The notes: a model not told the origin generated them from the letters alone. Counted from the stretch's first letter, positions 15,706-25,951 are shown. The stretch is 64,000 nucleotides of DNA from CAG-390 sp964579135 (GCA_964579135.1 CAZOFD010000004.1:1-64000); one strand, 5' to 3'. Made by a program: numbers and translations.

Positions 15706-17910
15706 ATGAAAAAAAAGATAACGAAAAAATGGGAAATGCGTCCCTCTCGCGTTGACGAGGCGGCGTTGCGCGAGGTAGCCGACGCTCTCGGCGTTTCGGA
15801 GACTTGCGCACGGCTTCTCGTTGCACGCGGCGTAACGGGAGCCGACTCGGCTCGCGCGTTCGCTTCGCGCAAGCCTTGCGGCGACCGCTCGCCGTGGCTT
15901 TTGCCGGATATGCGCGCGGCTGTTGCGAGGATCGAACGCGCCGTTGAGCGCGGCGAGATAATCGCGATATACGGAGATTATGACGTTGACGGAGTCACCG
16001 CGGTATGCACGACGTATCTGTACCTCGTTTCGCGCGGCGCGCACGTAGGGTATTATATACCCTCGAGGAGCGGAGAGGGGTACGGCGTTAATGCCGACGC
16101 TGTAAAAAGGCTTGCCGACCGCGGAGTTACGCTGATAATAACGGTCGATACGGGTATAACCGCCGTTGCGGAAACGGAGTATGCCCGCTCGCTCGGCGTC
16201 GATATGGTCATTACCGACCATCACGAATGTCACGGCGAGCTGCCGGCGGCTCTTGCGGTGGTAAACCCGCATCGTCCCGACAGCGAATATCCTTTTTGCG
16301 AGCTCGCAGGCGTCGGCGTTGCGCTAAAACTCGTATGTGCCCTTGCCGAATCGGATGCCGAAAGGCGAGGGCTTGACGCCGCCGAGGCGTCGGAGCGCGT
16401 TTTCGAAGAATATGCCGACCTTGCGTCGCTCGGCACCGTTGCGGACGTTATGCCGCTTATCGACGAAAACCGCGCGATAGTTGCCCGCGGGGCAAAAAGT
16501 ATAGCCGGGGAAAAGCGAGTCGGAATCACGGCGCTCGTGCGCGCCGCGGGCGGTGATCGTCGCAGAGACGTATCCGCGACTTTTATAGGCTTCGGTCTCG
16601 CGCCGCGCATAAACGCTGCGGGGCGAATGGAAAACGCCTCGCTCGCAGTCGAACTTTTGCTTTGCGACGACGAAAACGAGGCGCAAGAGATAGCGCGCGG
16701 GCTTTGCGAGATCAACGAAAGACGAAAAGCGGAGGAGAGCGCGGCTGTCGAGGAAGCGACGCGTATGATAGACGAAGCGGCGGATATTTCGAACGGCGGC
16801 GCCGTCGTTCTTGCCTCCGACACGTGGAAAAACGGGATCGTCGGAATCGTCGCTTCGCGAATAACCGAAAAATACGGTATGCCTACCGTGCTGATAACTT
16901 TTGACGGTGCAAACGAGGACGGAGTTCCGCGCCCCGGCGACGTAGGTCGCGGCTCGGGGCGCGGCGTCGACGGGATGAATCTTGTCAGCGCACTCTCCGA
17001 GTGTTCGGGGCTGCTCGAGCGTTACGGCGGTCACGAGATGGCTGCGGGGCTCAGTATCAGGCGCGAGAACGTTGACGAATTTCGTCAAAAACTCGGTGAT
17101 TACGTAAAAAGCACGTTCGCCGGGGCGGCGTCGTCCGTTACGGTGCTTGTGGACGCGGAAATTCGTCCCGACGCTTTGACCCTCGGATTTGCGAGGGAGA
17201 TATCGGACGTTATGGAACCGTGCGGTGTGGGGAACGAGACGCCGGTGTTTATGCTTAGGAACGCCGAGATAGCTTCGATACGGGGCGTCGGCGCAGGCAA
17301 GCACACGAAACTCACGCTTTCCGCAGGCGGCAAAAAGTTCGACGCGATGTATTTCGGTATATCGCCCGAAGAAACGGGATTTTGCGCCGGAGACACGGCG
17401 GACGTGATCTTTACCGTCGACGTTAACAAATACGGCGGCAACGAAAAGCTGCAGCTGCTTATAAGCGATATGCACGCGTCCTCGCGCGATATCCTCGCGC
17501 GAAGTGCGGCGCGAAAGCGCGTTTCGGATATTTTGATGGGCGGAGAGTTCTATGAGGACGAGAACTTTTTGCCCGACAGGCAGGATCTTGTCAATCTTTA
17601 TACGCTTGTAAAGGCTGCCGTGGCAGGGGGCGGGTCGCTGACGGACGGTTACGCGCTGTACCTTGTAAACACCAAGTTGCCACTTGAGCGGCGAATAAAT
17701 TACGTAAAATATAAACTGATGATGAAGATCTTCGAGCAAACGGAGATTTTTGCGATAAAACAGTCGGAATACGTCCCGGACGACGCTGCGGAAAACGGCG
17801 AGTTGCCACAGGATATCTCGGATATCGTTCCCGTCGTTCATCGCGAAAAAGTGGATATCGAGGCGTGCGAACTTATGAGGCTTTTGAGAAAGAACTGCAA
17901 GAGCCGATAA
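15706..17910 (+). CDS. recJ: Single-strand-specific 5'-3' exonuclease RecJ
   Basis: A 734-residue DHH-family nuclease that degrades single-stranded DNA 5' to 3' in RecF-pathway recombination and mismatch repair. Metal-binding motifs are visible: YGDYDVDGVTAV (about 89-100) and VITDHHE (about 168-174). A DHHA1 domain follows with GRGSGRGVDG and ERYGGHEMAAG, then an OB-fold and a C-terminal extension typical of the Bacillota version. It lies 11 bases after the oxidoreductase and is followed closely by relA. In many Bacillota apt sits between recJ and relA; it is absent here. Confidence 0.96.
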   Translation: MKKKITKKWEMRPSRVDEAALREVADALGVSETCARLLVARGVTGADSARAFASRKPCGDRSPWLLPDMRAAVARIERAVERGEIIAIYGDYDVDGVTAVCTTYLYLVSRGAHVGYYIPSRSGEGYGVNADAVKRLADRGVTLIITVDTGITAVAETEYARSLGVDMVITDHHECHGELPAALAVVNPHRPDSEYPFCELAGVGVALKLVCALAESDAERRGLDAAEASERVFEEYADLASLGTVADVMPLIDENRAIVARGAKSIAGEKRVGITALVRAAGGDRRRDVSATFIGFGLAPRINAAGRMENASLAVELLLCDDENEAQEIARGLCEINERRKAEESAAVEEATRMIDEAADISNGGAVVLASDTWKNGIVGIVASRITEKYGMPTVLITFDGANEDGVPRPGDVGRGSGRGVDGMNLVSALSECSGLLERYGGHEMAAGLSIRRENVDEFRQKLGDYVKSTFAGAASSVTVLVDAEIRPDALTLGFAREISDVMEPCGVGNETPVFMLRNAEIASIRGVGAGKHTKLTLSAGGKKFDAMYFGISPEETGFCAGDTADVIFTVDVNKYGGNEKLQLLISDMHASSRDILARSAARKRVSDILMGGEFYEDENFLPDRQDLVNLYTLVKAAVAGGGSLTDGYALYLVNTKLPLERRINYVKYKLMMKIFEQTEIFAIKQSEYVPDDAAENGELPQDISDIVPVVHREKVDIEACELMRLLRKNCKSR

Positions 17911-17934
17911 CCATATTTTGCAAAAGGTGATCTT

Positions 17935-20169
17935 ATGTGCGACAAAAATGAAATAAGCGACGTTGTGTCGGGTACCGAACGGCTTTTCGGCACACTCGTC
18001 GGCTCGGGGAAAAAATACAATATCGAAAAGATAAAAAAGGCATACGATTATGCCGCCGCAATGCACGAGGGGCAATTTCGCGACAGCGGCGAGCCGTATA
18101 TCTCGCACCCTCTTGCCGTTGCGGAGATAGTGGCGGGGCTCGGGCTTGACACGGATTCCATCTGTGCGGCGCTCTTGCACGACACCGTGGAGGATTGCGC
18201 GGACAAAACCAATCTCGAAGAGATAAGAAAACTTTTCGGCGAAACGGTAGCTATGCTTGTCGACGGGCTGACGAAGATAGTTTTTCTTTCGGTGGAGGAC
18301 AAGGAAGAGGCGCATATCGAAAACCTGCGCAAGATGCTTTTGGCAATGTCGAAAGACATACGAGTTATATTTATAAAGCTCTGCGACAGACTCCACAATA
18401 TGCGCACGCTTAAAGCCAAAAGCGAGGAGAAACAAAGGCTCGTCGCGCATGAAACGATGCAAGTGTACGCACCTTTGGCGCATCGTCTCGGTATGCAAAG
18501 GGTTAAGCAGGAGCTCGAGAATCTCGGGCTTTATTATCTCGATCCGATAGGATATAACGAGGTGCGCAACGATATCGAGCGAAAATACGGCAAAAACCGC
18601 GATTTTATCGATAATACGCGCAAACTTGTTTCGGACAAGTTAAAAGAATACGGAATAAACTTTGTTCTCGAGGGCAGGATCAAGACCGTATACAGCGTCT
18701 ATAAAAAGATGTACAACCAGAACAAGAGCTTTGACGAGATCTACGATTTTTACGCTTTGCGCGTTATCGTGGATACGGAGCTCGAGTGTTATACCGCCCT
18801 CGGCGTGATTCACGAGACCTTTAACTCGATGCCCGGCAGATTCAAGGACTATATTTCCACGCCGAAATCGAATATGTACAGCTCGCTCCATACGACCGTT
18901 ATAGGTCGCGACGGCATACCTTTCGAAGTTCAGATAAGAACGAAAGAGATGCATCGGATAGCCGAATACGGTGTGGCTGCTCACTGGAAATACAAAAGCG
19001 GCGAGCGCGCCGGCGCGGAGATGGACAAGCACCTTGAGTGGATATCCCGCCTTATCGAGACGGAGGACGAGACTCGCGACCCCGACGAGTTTATGCAGGC
19101 AATAAAGACCGACGTTTTCCACGAAGAGACGTACGTTTTTACTCCGCGCGGCGACGTGGTGGCACTGCCTTACGGCTCGACGGTGATAGATTTCGCTTAC
19201 GCGATCCATTCCGCGGTCGGAAACAAGATGGTCGGCGCCAAGATCAACGGTACGATAGTTCCGATAGATCGCGTGCCGCAAAACGGCGAGATAGTGGAGA
19301 TACTGACCTCGTCCGCGTGCAAGGGTCCGAGCAGAGATTGGCTTAAGATCGTTAAAACGAGCGAGGCCAGGACCAAGATACGCGCGTGGTTCAAAAAAGA
19401 GAAGCGCGAGGACAATATTATCGTCGGCAAGGCGATGATAGAGGCTGAATTCAAAAAGTTCGGCAGAAGCTACACCGACGCGCAAATGAACGAAATTTGC
19501 CTTGCGGTCGGCAAACGCGTCGGATTTATGACCGAAGAGGATATGTATAATACCGTCGGTTACGGCGGTATGTCCGTATCGAAGCTTGTGGGCAAATTGC
19601 ACGACGAATTCGATCGAGTTGTAAAAGCGGAAGAGGCTCCGCCGAAGACGACTTCGCCCGAGAGCGTAAAGATCTCGAAAAACACGAAGAACGTGAAAAC
19701 GAACAGCGGCGTGCTGGTTGACGGCGAGGTCGGGTGCGCGGTAAAATTCGCCAAATGTTGCAATCCGCTGCCGGGCGACGCGATAATCGGCTTTATCACA
19801 AAGGGATACGGCATTTCCATACACAAAAAGGATTGCCCGAACGTGCTTGCCGGACTCTCGTCGGAGGAAAATCGCTCGCGTTGGGTCAACGCCGAGTGGG
19901 AGACGGTCGCCGCCTCCGCCGACATCGGCGTATACGAGGCGCTCGTGCAGATCGTTGCATATAATTCAATAACGCTTATTGCGGACGTGACCAACGCGCT
20001 TGCGGATATGCGCGTTTCGATATTGCAGATAAACTCGCAAAAAAGGTCGGAGGATACGGTGATGATATCCGTTAAAGTAGCGTGCAAAAACATCGACCAC
20101 TATAATTCGATAGTATCGCGTTTGCGCTCGCTTAAAGACGTTACAAGCGTAACGAGAGGTTTTTTATAA
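17935..20169 (+). CDS. relA: Bifunctional (p)ppGpp synthetase/hydrolase
   Basis: Makes and degrades the alarmone (p)ppGpp. Domain order: HD hydrolase with His82-Asp83 in LLHDTVEDC, synthetase with GRIKTVYSVYKKM and RFKDYISTPKSNMYSSLHT, TGS (about 385-445, VFTPRGDVVALPYGSTVIDF), helical/zinc region with CCNPLPGD, and C-terminal ACT. The RFKD form of the synthetase motif (near 302) is that of bifunctional Gram-positive Rel, not the ExDD of synthetase-only RelA, and the HD residues are intact. The start follows AAAGGTGATC. The stop shares one base with the dtd start. Confidence 0.96.
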   Translation: MCDKNEISDVVSGTERLFGTLVGSGKKYNIEKIKKAYDYAAAMHEGQFRDSGEPYISHPLAVAEIVAGLGLDTDSICAALLHDTVEDCADKTNLEEIRKLFGETVAMLVDGLTKIVFLSVEDKEEAHIENLRKMLLAMSKDIRVIFIKLCDRLHNMRTLKAKSEEKQRLVAHETMQVYAPLAHRLGMQRVKQELENLGLYYLDPIGYNEVRNDIERKYGKNRDFIDNTRKLVSDKLKEYGINFVLEGRIKTVYSVYKKMYNQNKSFDEIYDFYALRVIVDTELECYTALGVIHETFNSMPGRFKDYISTPKSNMYSSLHTTVIGRDGIPFEVQIRTKEMHRIAEYGVAAHWKYKSGERAGAEMDKHLEWISRLIETEDETRDPDEFMQAIKTDVFHEETYVFTPRGDVVALPYGSTVIDFAYAIHSAVGNKMVGAKINGTIVPIDRVPQNGEIVEILTSSACKGPSRDWLKIVKTSEARTKIRAWFKKEKREDNIIVGKAMIEAEFKKFGRSYTDAQMNEICLAVGKRVGFMTEEDMYNTVGYGGMSVSKLVGKLHDEFDRVVKAEEAPPKTTSPESVKISKNTKNVKTNSGVLVDGEVGCAVKFAKCCNPLPGDAIIGFITKGYGISIHKKDCPNVLAGLSSEENRSRWVNAEWETVAASADIGVYEALVQIVAYNSITLIADVTNALADMRVSILQINSQKRSEDTVMISVKVACKNIDHYNSIVSRLRSLKDVTSVTRGFL

Positions 20170-20624
20170 TGATTGCGGTAATACAAAGGGTAGCTCGCGC
20201 TTCGGTAAACGTCGGCGAAAGAACGACGGCGGAATGCGGAGAGGGGCTTTTGATACTTCTCGGCGTTGCCGACAGCGACGACGAGAGCGACGCCGAGGTC
20301 TTAGCCGAAAAGATCCCGAAATTGCGTATATTTTCGGACGAAAACGGCAAAATGAATCTTTCGCTGACAGACGTCGGCGGCGAGGCGATAGTCGTTTCCA
20401 ACTTTACGTTGCTGGCGAATTATCGTCACGGCAACAGACCGGATTTTTTCGCTGCGGCAAAGCCCACGCGCGCCGACGAACTCTATATGCACTTCGTAGC
20501 GTGCCTTGAAAAACGCGTTAAACGGGTCGGCACGGGCGAATTCGGGGCGGATATGCTTGTGCATATAGAGAACAGCGGTCCCGTGACTATGGTGCTGCAA
20601 AGCGAAATACTTAAAAAGGGATAA
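20169..20624 (+). CDS. dtd: D-aminoacyl-tRNA deacylase
   Basis: Removes D-amino acids (and glycine mischarged on tRNA-Ala) from tRNA. At 151 residues it has the normal length. The family motifs are present but slightly altered: SNFTLLANYRHGNRP where SQFTL is usual, and NSGPVT as the cross-subunit Gly-cisPro motif. The start overlaps the relA stop (TAATG), an order conserved in Bacillota. Confidence 0.94.
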   Translation: MIAVIQRVARASVNVGERTTAECGEGLLILLGVADSDDESDAEVLAEKIPKLRIFSDENGKMNLSLTDVGGEAIVVSNFTLLANYRHGNRPDFFAAAKPTRADELYMHFVACLEKRVKRVGTGEFGADMLVHIENSGPVTMVLQSEILKKG

Positions 20625-20638
20625 AGGATTTTTATAAA

Positions 20639-22123
20639 ATGATTCTTCACATCGACGGCGACATCAACCGTTACTACGTTCAAATGCTTTCTATGATATT
20701 CTTCCCCGGCGCGACGTTTTCGGGAGACGAGGTCGCGGGAGACGAGGTACCCGAACTCTTTTTAAAACTCGAAAAGACAGACGTCGGCTATCGTGCGAGA
20801 ACGCGGGTGAACTATTGCGGCGACAGCGCCGAGGCGGAAAGAGAGTGCGAAGCGAGGAGCGATCTGTCGGACGAGAGGTGCCGCAAGATAGCTGTCGGCG
20901 CGTCTGTCAACGCAGCGCTCGGGAATTTGCTGGAATATCGTCCGTCGTGGGGCATACTCACAGGCGTGCGCCCCTCAAAAGTTGCGACCGAGATGCTAAA
21001 CGCGGGGATAAGCAAAACGCGAACGAAAAAGCTCCTAATGCAGGATTACCTGACGTTCCCGAAGAAAGCGGCATTGGCGGTGGACGTTGCGCTTAACGAG
21101 CAAAAAATAATCGGCACGCCCTCCGACAAAGATTGCAGCATATACGTTTCGATACCGTTTTGCCCGTCGCGCTGCGCGTATTGCTCGTTCGTTTCGTATA
21201 CGTCGAAGAAACTGCTTTCGCTGATACCGGAATATATCGAGAGGCTCGTTAAAGAACTTCGCGATATATTCGCGGTCATAAAACGCTACGGTCTGAACGT
21301 AAAGACCGTTTATATCGGAGGCGGCACGCCGTCGATACTTGAGCCCGAGCAACTCGAGAGGGTGTTGTCGACGATTTGCGAGGGGCTCGGCGACAACGTG
21401 CCGGCGGAGTTTACGTTTGAGGCGGGCAGACCCGATACGATAAGCGCGGAAAAACTTGCCGTCGCGAAAAAGTACGGCGTTCGCCGTATCAGCGTAAATC
21501 CGCAAACGCTTTGCCCCGAGGTACTCGAGGGTATAGGGCGCTCGCATACGGTGGAGGATTTTTATCGTGCTTTCGCGACGGCGCGCGACGTGGGGATCGA
21601 GTGCATAAACACCGATCTTATAGCGGGTTTGCCGAACGACACCTTTAACCGCTTTGCCGCGTCTATGGACGGCATACTTGCGCTTCGCCCCGAAAATATA
21701 ACGGTGCATACGTTTTGCGTTAAACGCTCTGCCGCTTGGAGACAAAAAGCGAACGTGTTTTCGATGCGCGGCGGCGACGCGGGCAAATGCGTCGATTATT
21801 CGCAAATCAAAGCGCAACAGTCGGGCTACGTGCCCTACTATATGTATCGCCAAAAAAACACGGTGGGAAATTTCGAAAACGTGGGCTTTGCGCTTGAGGG
21901 AACCGAGGGGATGTACAACATCTTTATGATGGAGGAGATACATACGATCCTCGCGGCAGGCGCGGGCGCCGTTACGAAACTTGTAAAGCTCAAGCATTCG
22001 AACGATGAAAAAACGGAGATAAAAAGGCTTTTCAACCCGAAATATCCGTACGAATATCTGAGCGCGGACGATAACGGCGAGCACGTAGCGGAGATCGACG
22101 CTTTTTACAGCCGTATGAACTGA
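20639..22123 (+). CDS. hemZ: HemZ-type radical SAM protein (coproporphyrinogen dehydrogenase-like)
   Basis: A 494-residue radical SAM protein. A 165-residue N-terminal domain precedes SIPFCPSRCAYCSFVSY, whose three Cys (CxxxCxxC) bind the 4Fe-4S cluster, and then YIGGGTPS and the HemN-type pattern SVNPQTLCPEVLEGIGRSHT. HemZ proteins are related to oxygen-independent coproporphyrinogen III dehydrogenase, but many lack proven HemN activity. No other haem gene is in the window, so another radical SAM function is possible. It follows dtd by 14 bases. Confidence 0.86.
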   Translation: MILHIDGDINRYYVQMLSMIFFPGATFSGDEVAGDEVPELFLKLEKTDVGYRARTRVNYCGDSAEAERECEARSDLSDERCRKIAVGASVNAALGNLLEYRPSWGILTGVRPSKVATEMLNAGISKTRTKKLLMQDYLTFPKKAALAVDVALNEQKIIGTPSDKDCSIYVSIPFCPSRCAYCSFVSYTSKKLLSLIPEYIERLVKELRDIFAVIKRYGLNVKTVYIGGGTPSILEPEQLERVLSTICEGLGDNVPAEFTFEAGRPDTISAEKLAVAKKYGVRRISVNPQTLCPEVLEGIGRSHTVEDFYRAFATARDVGIECINTDLIAGLPNDTFNRFAASMDGILALRPENITVHTFCVKRSAAWRQKANVFSMRGGDAGKCVDYSQIKAQQSGYVPYYMYRQKNTVGNFENVGFALEGTEGMYNIFMMEEIHTILAAGAGAVTKLVKLKHSNDEKTEIKRLFNPKYPYEYLSADDNGEHVAEIDAFYSRMN

Positions 22124-22169
22124 TTGCTCGCAACGCCACCTGCTTTTCTATCGGCGAAAGGAGATCTTT

Positions 22170-23060
22170 ATGAACGTTTCGGGTATACGTGCGCTGTGCA
22201 CGGTAAAGCGGAGCGATGGGCGCTTTGACCGCGCGATAGACGAGGTCGCGCGCGCGCTCGCGCAAAACGACGGCGTTCGCCTTATATTGCTCGAGGGACC
22301 GTCTTGCTCGGGGAAGACGACCGCGGCGAAAAAGCTCGCCGCAGCCGCTCGAGGTTACGGCAAGACGCTTTGCACGATCTCCATTGACGATTTTTTCGTC
22401 CCGCGAGAAGAGCTTCTCGCGCGTACGCCGAGCGGCTTCGCGCCCGACCTCGACTCGCCCGCAACCGTGAACGCGAAGCTTCTCGGCGAGACCGTTGCCG
22501 GTCTTTTGCGCGATGGCGGAGGTCGCGCACGCGTGCCGCACTATGATTTTATAAGCGGCAAGGTAGCCTCTTGGCACGAGGCGGAACTCGGCGCGGGAGA
22601 CGTGCTCGTCCTGGAGGGGATACAAGCGTTTTATCCGAACGTACTTGGCGAATTGTCGGCGAGCCCGTCGCTCAAGCTCTTCATTTGCCCCGAAAAGACG
22701 TTGCGAGAGGGCGGGGCGGAGTTTACGCCGAACGATATAAGGCTTATGCGCCGCATAGTGCGGGATCGCCGCCGTCGCGGCGCGAGTGCCGCGGAAACTT
22801 TTTGGTTTTGGGAAAACGTGCGAAAAAACGAAGAAAAATATATTTTTCCGAACGTCGCTCTCGCCGATATGCGGATTGATTCGAGTATGGAGTACGACGT
22901 TGCCGTGCTAAAGCCGTTCCTTGTCGAAATTTTGGGCGAGGTGCGTCGAGACGATGCGTTTTTTTCTCGTGCGCGGGCGATGCTTGACTCCGTTGAGCGC
23001 GTGAGAGCGATATCTACGGATATCCTTGCCCCCGACTCGCTTTATCACGAATTCGTTTAG
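22170..23060 (+). CDS. Uridine kinase-like nucleoside kinase
   Basis: A 296-residue P-loop kinase of the uridine kinase/phosphoribulokinase superfamily. Walker A GPSCSGKTT (about 43-51), SIDDFFVPREEL with the catalytic Asp, DSPATVN and VPHYDF fit uridine-kinase-like enzymes. LVLEGIQAFYP is the Walker B equivalent. It is shorter than the common clostridial form that carries an N-terminal TGS-like domain. The RBS is AAAGGAGATC. The natural substrate (uridine or another nucleoside) cannot be fixed from sequence. Confidence 0.82.
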   Translation: MNVSGIRALCTVKRSDGRFDRAIDEVARALAQNDGVRLILLEGPSCSGKTTAAKKLAAAARGYGKTLCTISIDDFFVPREELLARTPSGFAPDLDSPATVNAKLLGETVAGLLRDGGGRARVPHYDFISGKVASWHEAELGAGDVLVLEGIQAFYPNVLGELSASPSLKLFICPEKTLREGGAEFTPNDIRLMRRIVRDRRRRGASAAETFWFWENVRKNEEKYIFPNVALADMRIDSSMEYDVAVLKPFLVEILGEVRRDDAFFSRARAMLDSVERVRAISTDILAPDSLYHEFV

Positions 23061-23134
23061 AAAATTTCGCGTTTCGGAATATATTTCGCCGCCCCCGTCA
23101 TAGGCATAAATAAAACCGACGGGGCGGTGGAAAA

Positions 23135-24865
23135 GTGGAAAGAGATCGAAAAGCGGTGCCGAGCACCGGTTTCGCAAAGGCGGATGCCGTGACAAGCGCC
23201 TCTGCAAGCGGCGGTAAGAAACGCCGTGCGGCGAACGGGAAAAACGGCGGATTTATCGGCGGAGCCTTGCTGCTTTCCGTTTCGGCGGTAATATGTAAGG
23301 CTGTCGGGCTCCTTTTTAAACTTCCTTTGATTCGATACGTCGGCGTCGGAGGGATGAGCTACTTTACAGCTGCTTATCACGTGTTTTTGCTTTTCGGCGC
23401 GTTAACGAACGCGGGACTGCCCGTCGCGCTGTCGGTGATGATATCGAGAAGTATCGGTTGCGGCACTCGAAAAAATACGCTGCGCATATTCCGCACCGCG
23501 TTTGCGTTGTTCGTTTTTATCGGAGCGGTGGGCACGCTTGTCCTTTCGCTCTGCGCCGAGAAGTATTCGTCGGCGATCGGTCTGCCGTCGGCTGCGTCCT
23601 CGGTGCGTGCGATAGCGCCGTCGCTGCTTTTTGCCGCGGTTGCAAGTGCGTTTTGCGGCTTTTTCCAGGGGCACGAGATTATGGCGCCGAGCGCGATAAC
23701 GCAACTTATCCAGTCACTCGGCAAACTCGCGTTCGGCGTGGGGTTTGCATACCTTGCGCTGCACTCGGGGGCGGCGGACGATGCGGTCGCAGCCGCATCC
23801 GTTTTCGGCGTAACGCTCGGCGTCGTCGTTTCCGCCGTTTTTGCGTGCTTGAGATACGTTGCTTTCGTCGCGTGCGTCCCGAAGCAAGGTCGGAGCGGAG
23901 AAACACCGCCGCGCAAAGATATACTGACCTCGCTCGGCGCGATAGCTTTGCCGATAACTCTCGGTGCGGCGATAACAAGCCTTACGAGCCTTGCGGATAC
24001 GGCTTTTATAACCAACGGACTTGTCGGTGCGGGATATGCCGAGGACGTTGCCCGCGCGGTCTACGGAAGCTATACGAATCTCGCGGTGCCGCTTTTTAAC
24101 CTTGTTCCCGCCGTTATATCTCCCGTCGGAACGGCGCTTGTGCCGTCGCTGACGTCGGCGGTGATGCGCAAAGACGAGGAGATGCAAAAGCGCAGTGCGG
24201 ATTCGGCGCTGCGGTTTTGCATAGGTCTTGCGTTGCCCGCCGCTATGGGAATGAGCGCTTTTGCCGAGCCGATCTTGAGTATTGTTTTTTCACACGAGGC
24301 GGAGGCGGTAGCCGTTGCGGCGCCCCTGCTTTCGCTTCTTTCGATCTCGGCGCTTTTTTGCTGTCTTATAACCGTTACGAACGCCGTGCTTCAATCCTAC
24401 GGCAAACAGATTTTGCCGATATTGTCGATGCTTTTCGGCGCGGCGGTCAAAATATCGGCGGAGTATATCTTGCTCGCTTCGCCGGTCGGCGTTTTCGGTG
24501 CGCCGATAAGCACGTTTCTTTGCTCGGTAACAGTCGTCGTTTCAAACGCGGTGTTTATCGCGCGCCACACTCCGATACGAGTCGGCACGCGAGTTCTTTG
24601 GCGAGCGCTCGCCGCCGCGGCGCCGTCGGTGTTTGCGGCAACGCTTTTGCACCTTTATTTGTCGGGGCGTTCGGTCGCGGTCGACTTTGCGCTTCTGCTA
24701 TCGGTGGCGCTTGCCGCGCTAAGCTATCTTGTTTTGTCTTTTAAATTCGGAGTTTTTTCTTTGTCAGACGTGGAAACGTTGCCTCACGGCGAGTCGTTTG
24801 CAAACGTTCTCGTAAAGCTCAAGCTCTCGAAACGATCATATAAAACGAAAGGAAAAGTAAAATGA
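23135..24865 (+). CDS. spoVB: SpoVB/MurJ-like polysaccharide flippase (MATE-like)
   Basis: A large membrane protein of up to 576 residues with about 14 hydrophobic segments after a basic 30-residue N terminus. GGALLLSVSAVICKAVGLLF and GMSYFTAAYHVFLLFGALTNAG match the SpoVB/polysaccharide-flippase group. SpoVB moves lipid-linked precursors for spore cortex. Its position directly before mazG-rqcP-yabP-yabQ-divIC is the order of B. subtilis yabM onward. The GTG start at 23135 is the least certain part; other in-frame starts exist a few codons on. Its stop overlaps the mazG start (ATGA). Confidence 0.88.
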   Translation: MERDRKAVPSTGFAKADAVTSASASGGKKRRAANGKNGGFIGGALLLSVSAVICKAVGLLFKLPLIRYVGVGGMSYFTAAYHVFLLFGALTNAGLPVALSVMISRSIGCGTRKNTLRIFRTAFALFVFIGAVGTLVLSLCAEKYSSAIGLPSAASSVRAIAPSLLFAAVASAFCGFFQGHEIMAPSAITQLIQSLGKLAFGVGFAYLALHSGAADDAVAAASVFGVTLGVVVSAVFACLRYVAFVACVPKQGRSGETPPRKDILTSLGAIALPITLGAAITSLTSLADTAFITNGLVGAGYAEDVARAVYGSYTNLAVPLFNLVPAVISPVGTALVPSLTSAVMRKDEEMQKRSADSALRFCIGLALPAAMGMSAFAEPILSIVFSHEAEAVAVAAPLLSLLSISALFCCLITVTNAVLQSYGKQILPILSMLFGAAVKISAEYILLASPVGVFGAPISTFLCSVTVVVSNAVFIARHTPIRVGTRVLWRALAAAAPSVFAATLLHLYLSGRSVAVDFALLLSVALAALSYLVLSFKFGVFSLSDVETLPHGESFANVLVKLKLSKRSYKTKGKVK

Positions 24866-25674
24866 CCAATGCTCAAAGAATAGAGCGCCTTGCCGGCAAA
24901 GAGCCGCCTTACGACGTAAACGATCTGCGGGAGATCGTTGCCGCTTTGCGCGGCGAGGGCGGTTGCCCGTGGGATATCGAGCAGGACCACAAAAGCATCC
25001 GCCGCGACCTTTTGGAGGAAACTTACGAGGTTGTCGAGGCAATCGACAACGACGACCCCTCGCTTATGCGCGAGGAGCTCGGCGACCTGCTTTTGCAGAT
25101 CGTGTTTCATTCGCAAATAGAGGCGGAGCTCGGCAGGAGCGATTTTGACGGCGTCGTAAACGATATATGCGCAAAGCTGATACGTCGCCACCCCCACGTT
25201 TTCGGCTCCGTTGTCGCCGAGACCTCGGAGCAAGTGCTTGAAAACTGGGACGCTATCAAGAGCGAGGAAAAGCAAAGGATAACCCTTGCCTCGAAACTTA
25301 ACGCCGTCCCGCGGCAGTTGCCCGCGCTTATGCGCGCACAAAAAATAGGCAAAAAAACGAGTTTTTTCGACTTTGCCGACAAAGACGAGGTGCTTGCGAA
25401 ACTTAACGAAGAGGCGCTCGAGGTCGCCGAGGCGATAAAGAGCGGGAACCCCGACGAGGTCGAAGAGGAAGTCGGAGACCTGCTCTTTACCGCGGTGAGC
25501 CTTGCGCGTCACTGCGGCGTTGACGCCGAAAAGGCTTTGACGCTCGCAACGGACAAGTATATTTCGCGCTTTGCACGCCTTGAGACGGTAGCGACGGAGC
25601 GCGGGCTCGACGTGACGAATACGCCGCAAAGCGAGCTTGACGCAATATGGAACGAGATAAAGAACAGGACTTGA
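24862..25674 (+). CDS. mazG: Nucleoside triphosphate pyrophosphohydrolase MazG
   Basis: Hydrolyses (d)NTPs to the monophosphates and PPi. Two MazG domains are visible in 270 residues: the first has CPWDIEQDHKSIRRDLLEE and the metal-binding EELGDLLLQ (about 73-81); the second has KLNEEALEVAEAI and EEEVGDLLF. Unlike B. subtilis YabN it lacks the N-terminal methylase domain. It is translationally coupled to the flippase gene upstream. Confidence 0.94.
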   Translation: MTNAQRIERLAGKEPPYDVNDLREIVAALRGEGGCPWDIEQDHKSIRRDLLEETYEVVEAIDNDDPSLMREELGDLLLQIVFHSQIEAELGRSDFDGVVNDICAKLIRRHPHVFGSVVAETSEQVLENWDAIKSEEKQRITLASKLNAVPRQLPALMRAQKIGKKTSFFDFADKDEVLAKLNEEALEVAEAIKSGNPDEVEEEVGDLLFTAVSLARHCGVDAEKALTLATDKYISRFARLETVATERGLDVTNTPQSELDAIWNEIKNRT

Positions 25675-25705
25675 CATACGGTAAGGTAAGTAATATAATA
25701 CGAAT

Positions 25706-25951
25706 ATGAGACTCGATAAATATTTAAAAGTTTCGCGCATCATAAAACGCCGCACGGTTGCAAACGACGCTTGCGACGGCGGTCACGTCAGCGTGAACGG
25801 CAAGATAGCGCGCGCCTCGTACGAGGTAAAGGCAGGCGACGAGATCGCGGTATCTTTCGGTCAGCGGACGCTCGTCGTGCGTGTGCGCGAGGTAAAAGAG
25901 ACCGTCGGCAAGGACGCCGCGGCGCTTATGTACGACGTTATAAGTCAATAA
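25706..25951 (+). CDS. rqcP: S4-domain protein RqcP (YabO)
   Basis: 81 residues, almost entirely an S4 RNA-binding domain: MRLDKYLKVSRIIKRRTVAN and GHVSVNGKIARASYEVKAGD. RqcP works with RqcH in ribosome quality control, binding stalled 50S subunits during C-terminal alanine tailing. Family and place (after mazG, before yabP) agree with B. subtilis yabO. Confidence 0.92.
   Translation: MRLDKYLKVSRIIKRRTVANDACDGGHVSVNGKIARASYEVKAGDEIAVSFGQRTLVVRVREVKETVGKDAAALMYDVISQ

Noticed and set aside
16324..18498. Minus-strand open frame of 724 codons opposite recJ and relA
   Set aside because: Shadow across two well-supported genes.
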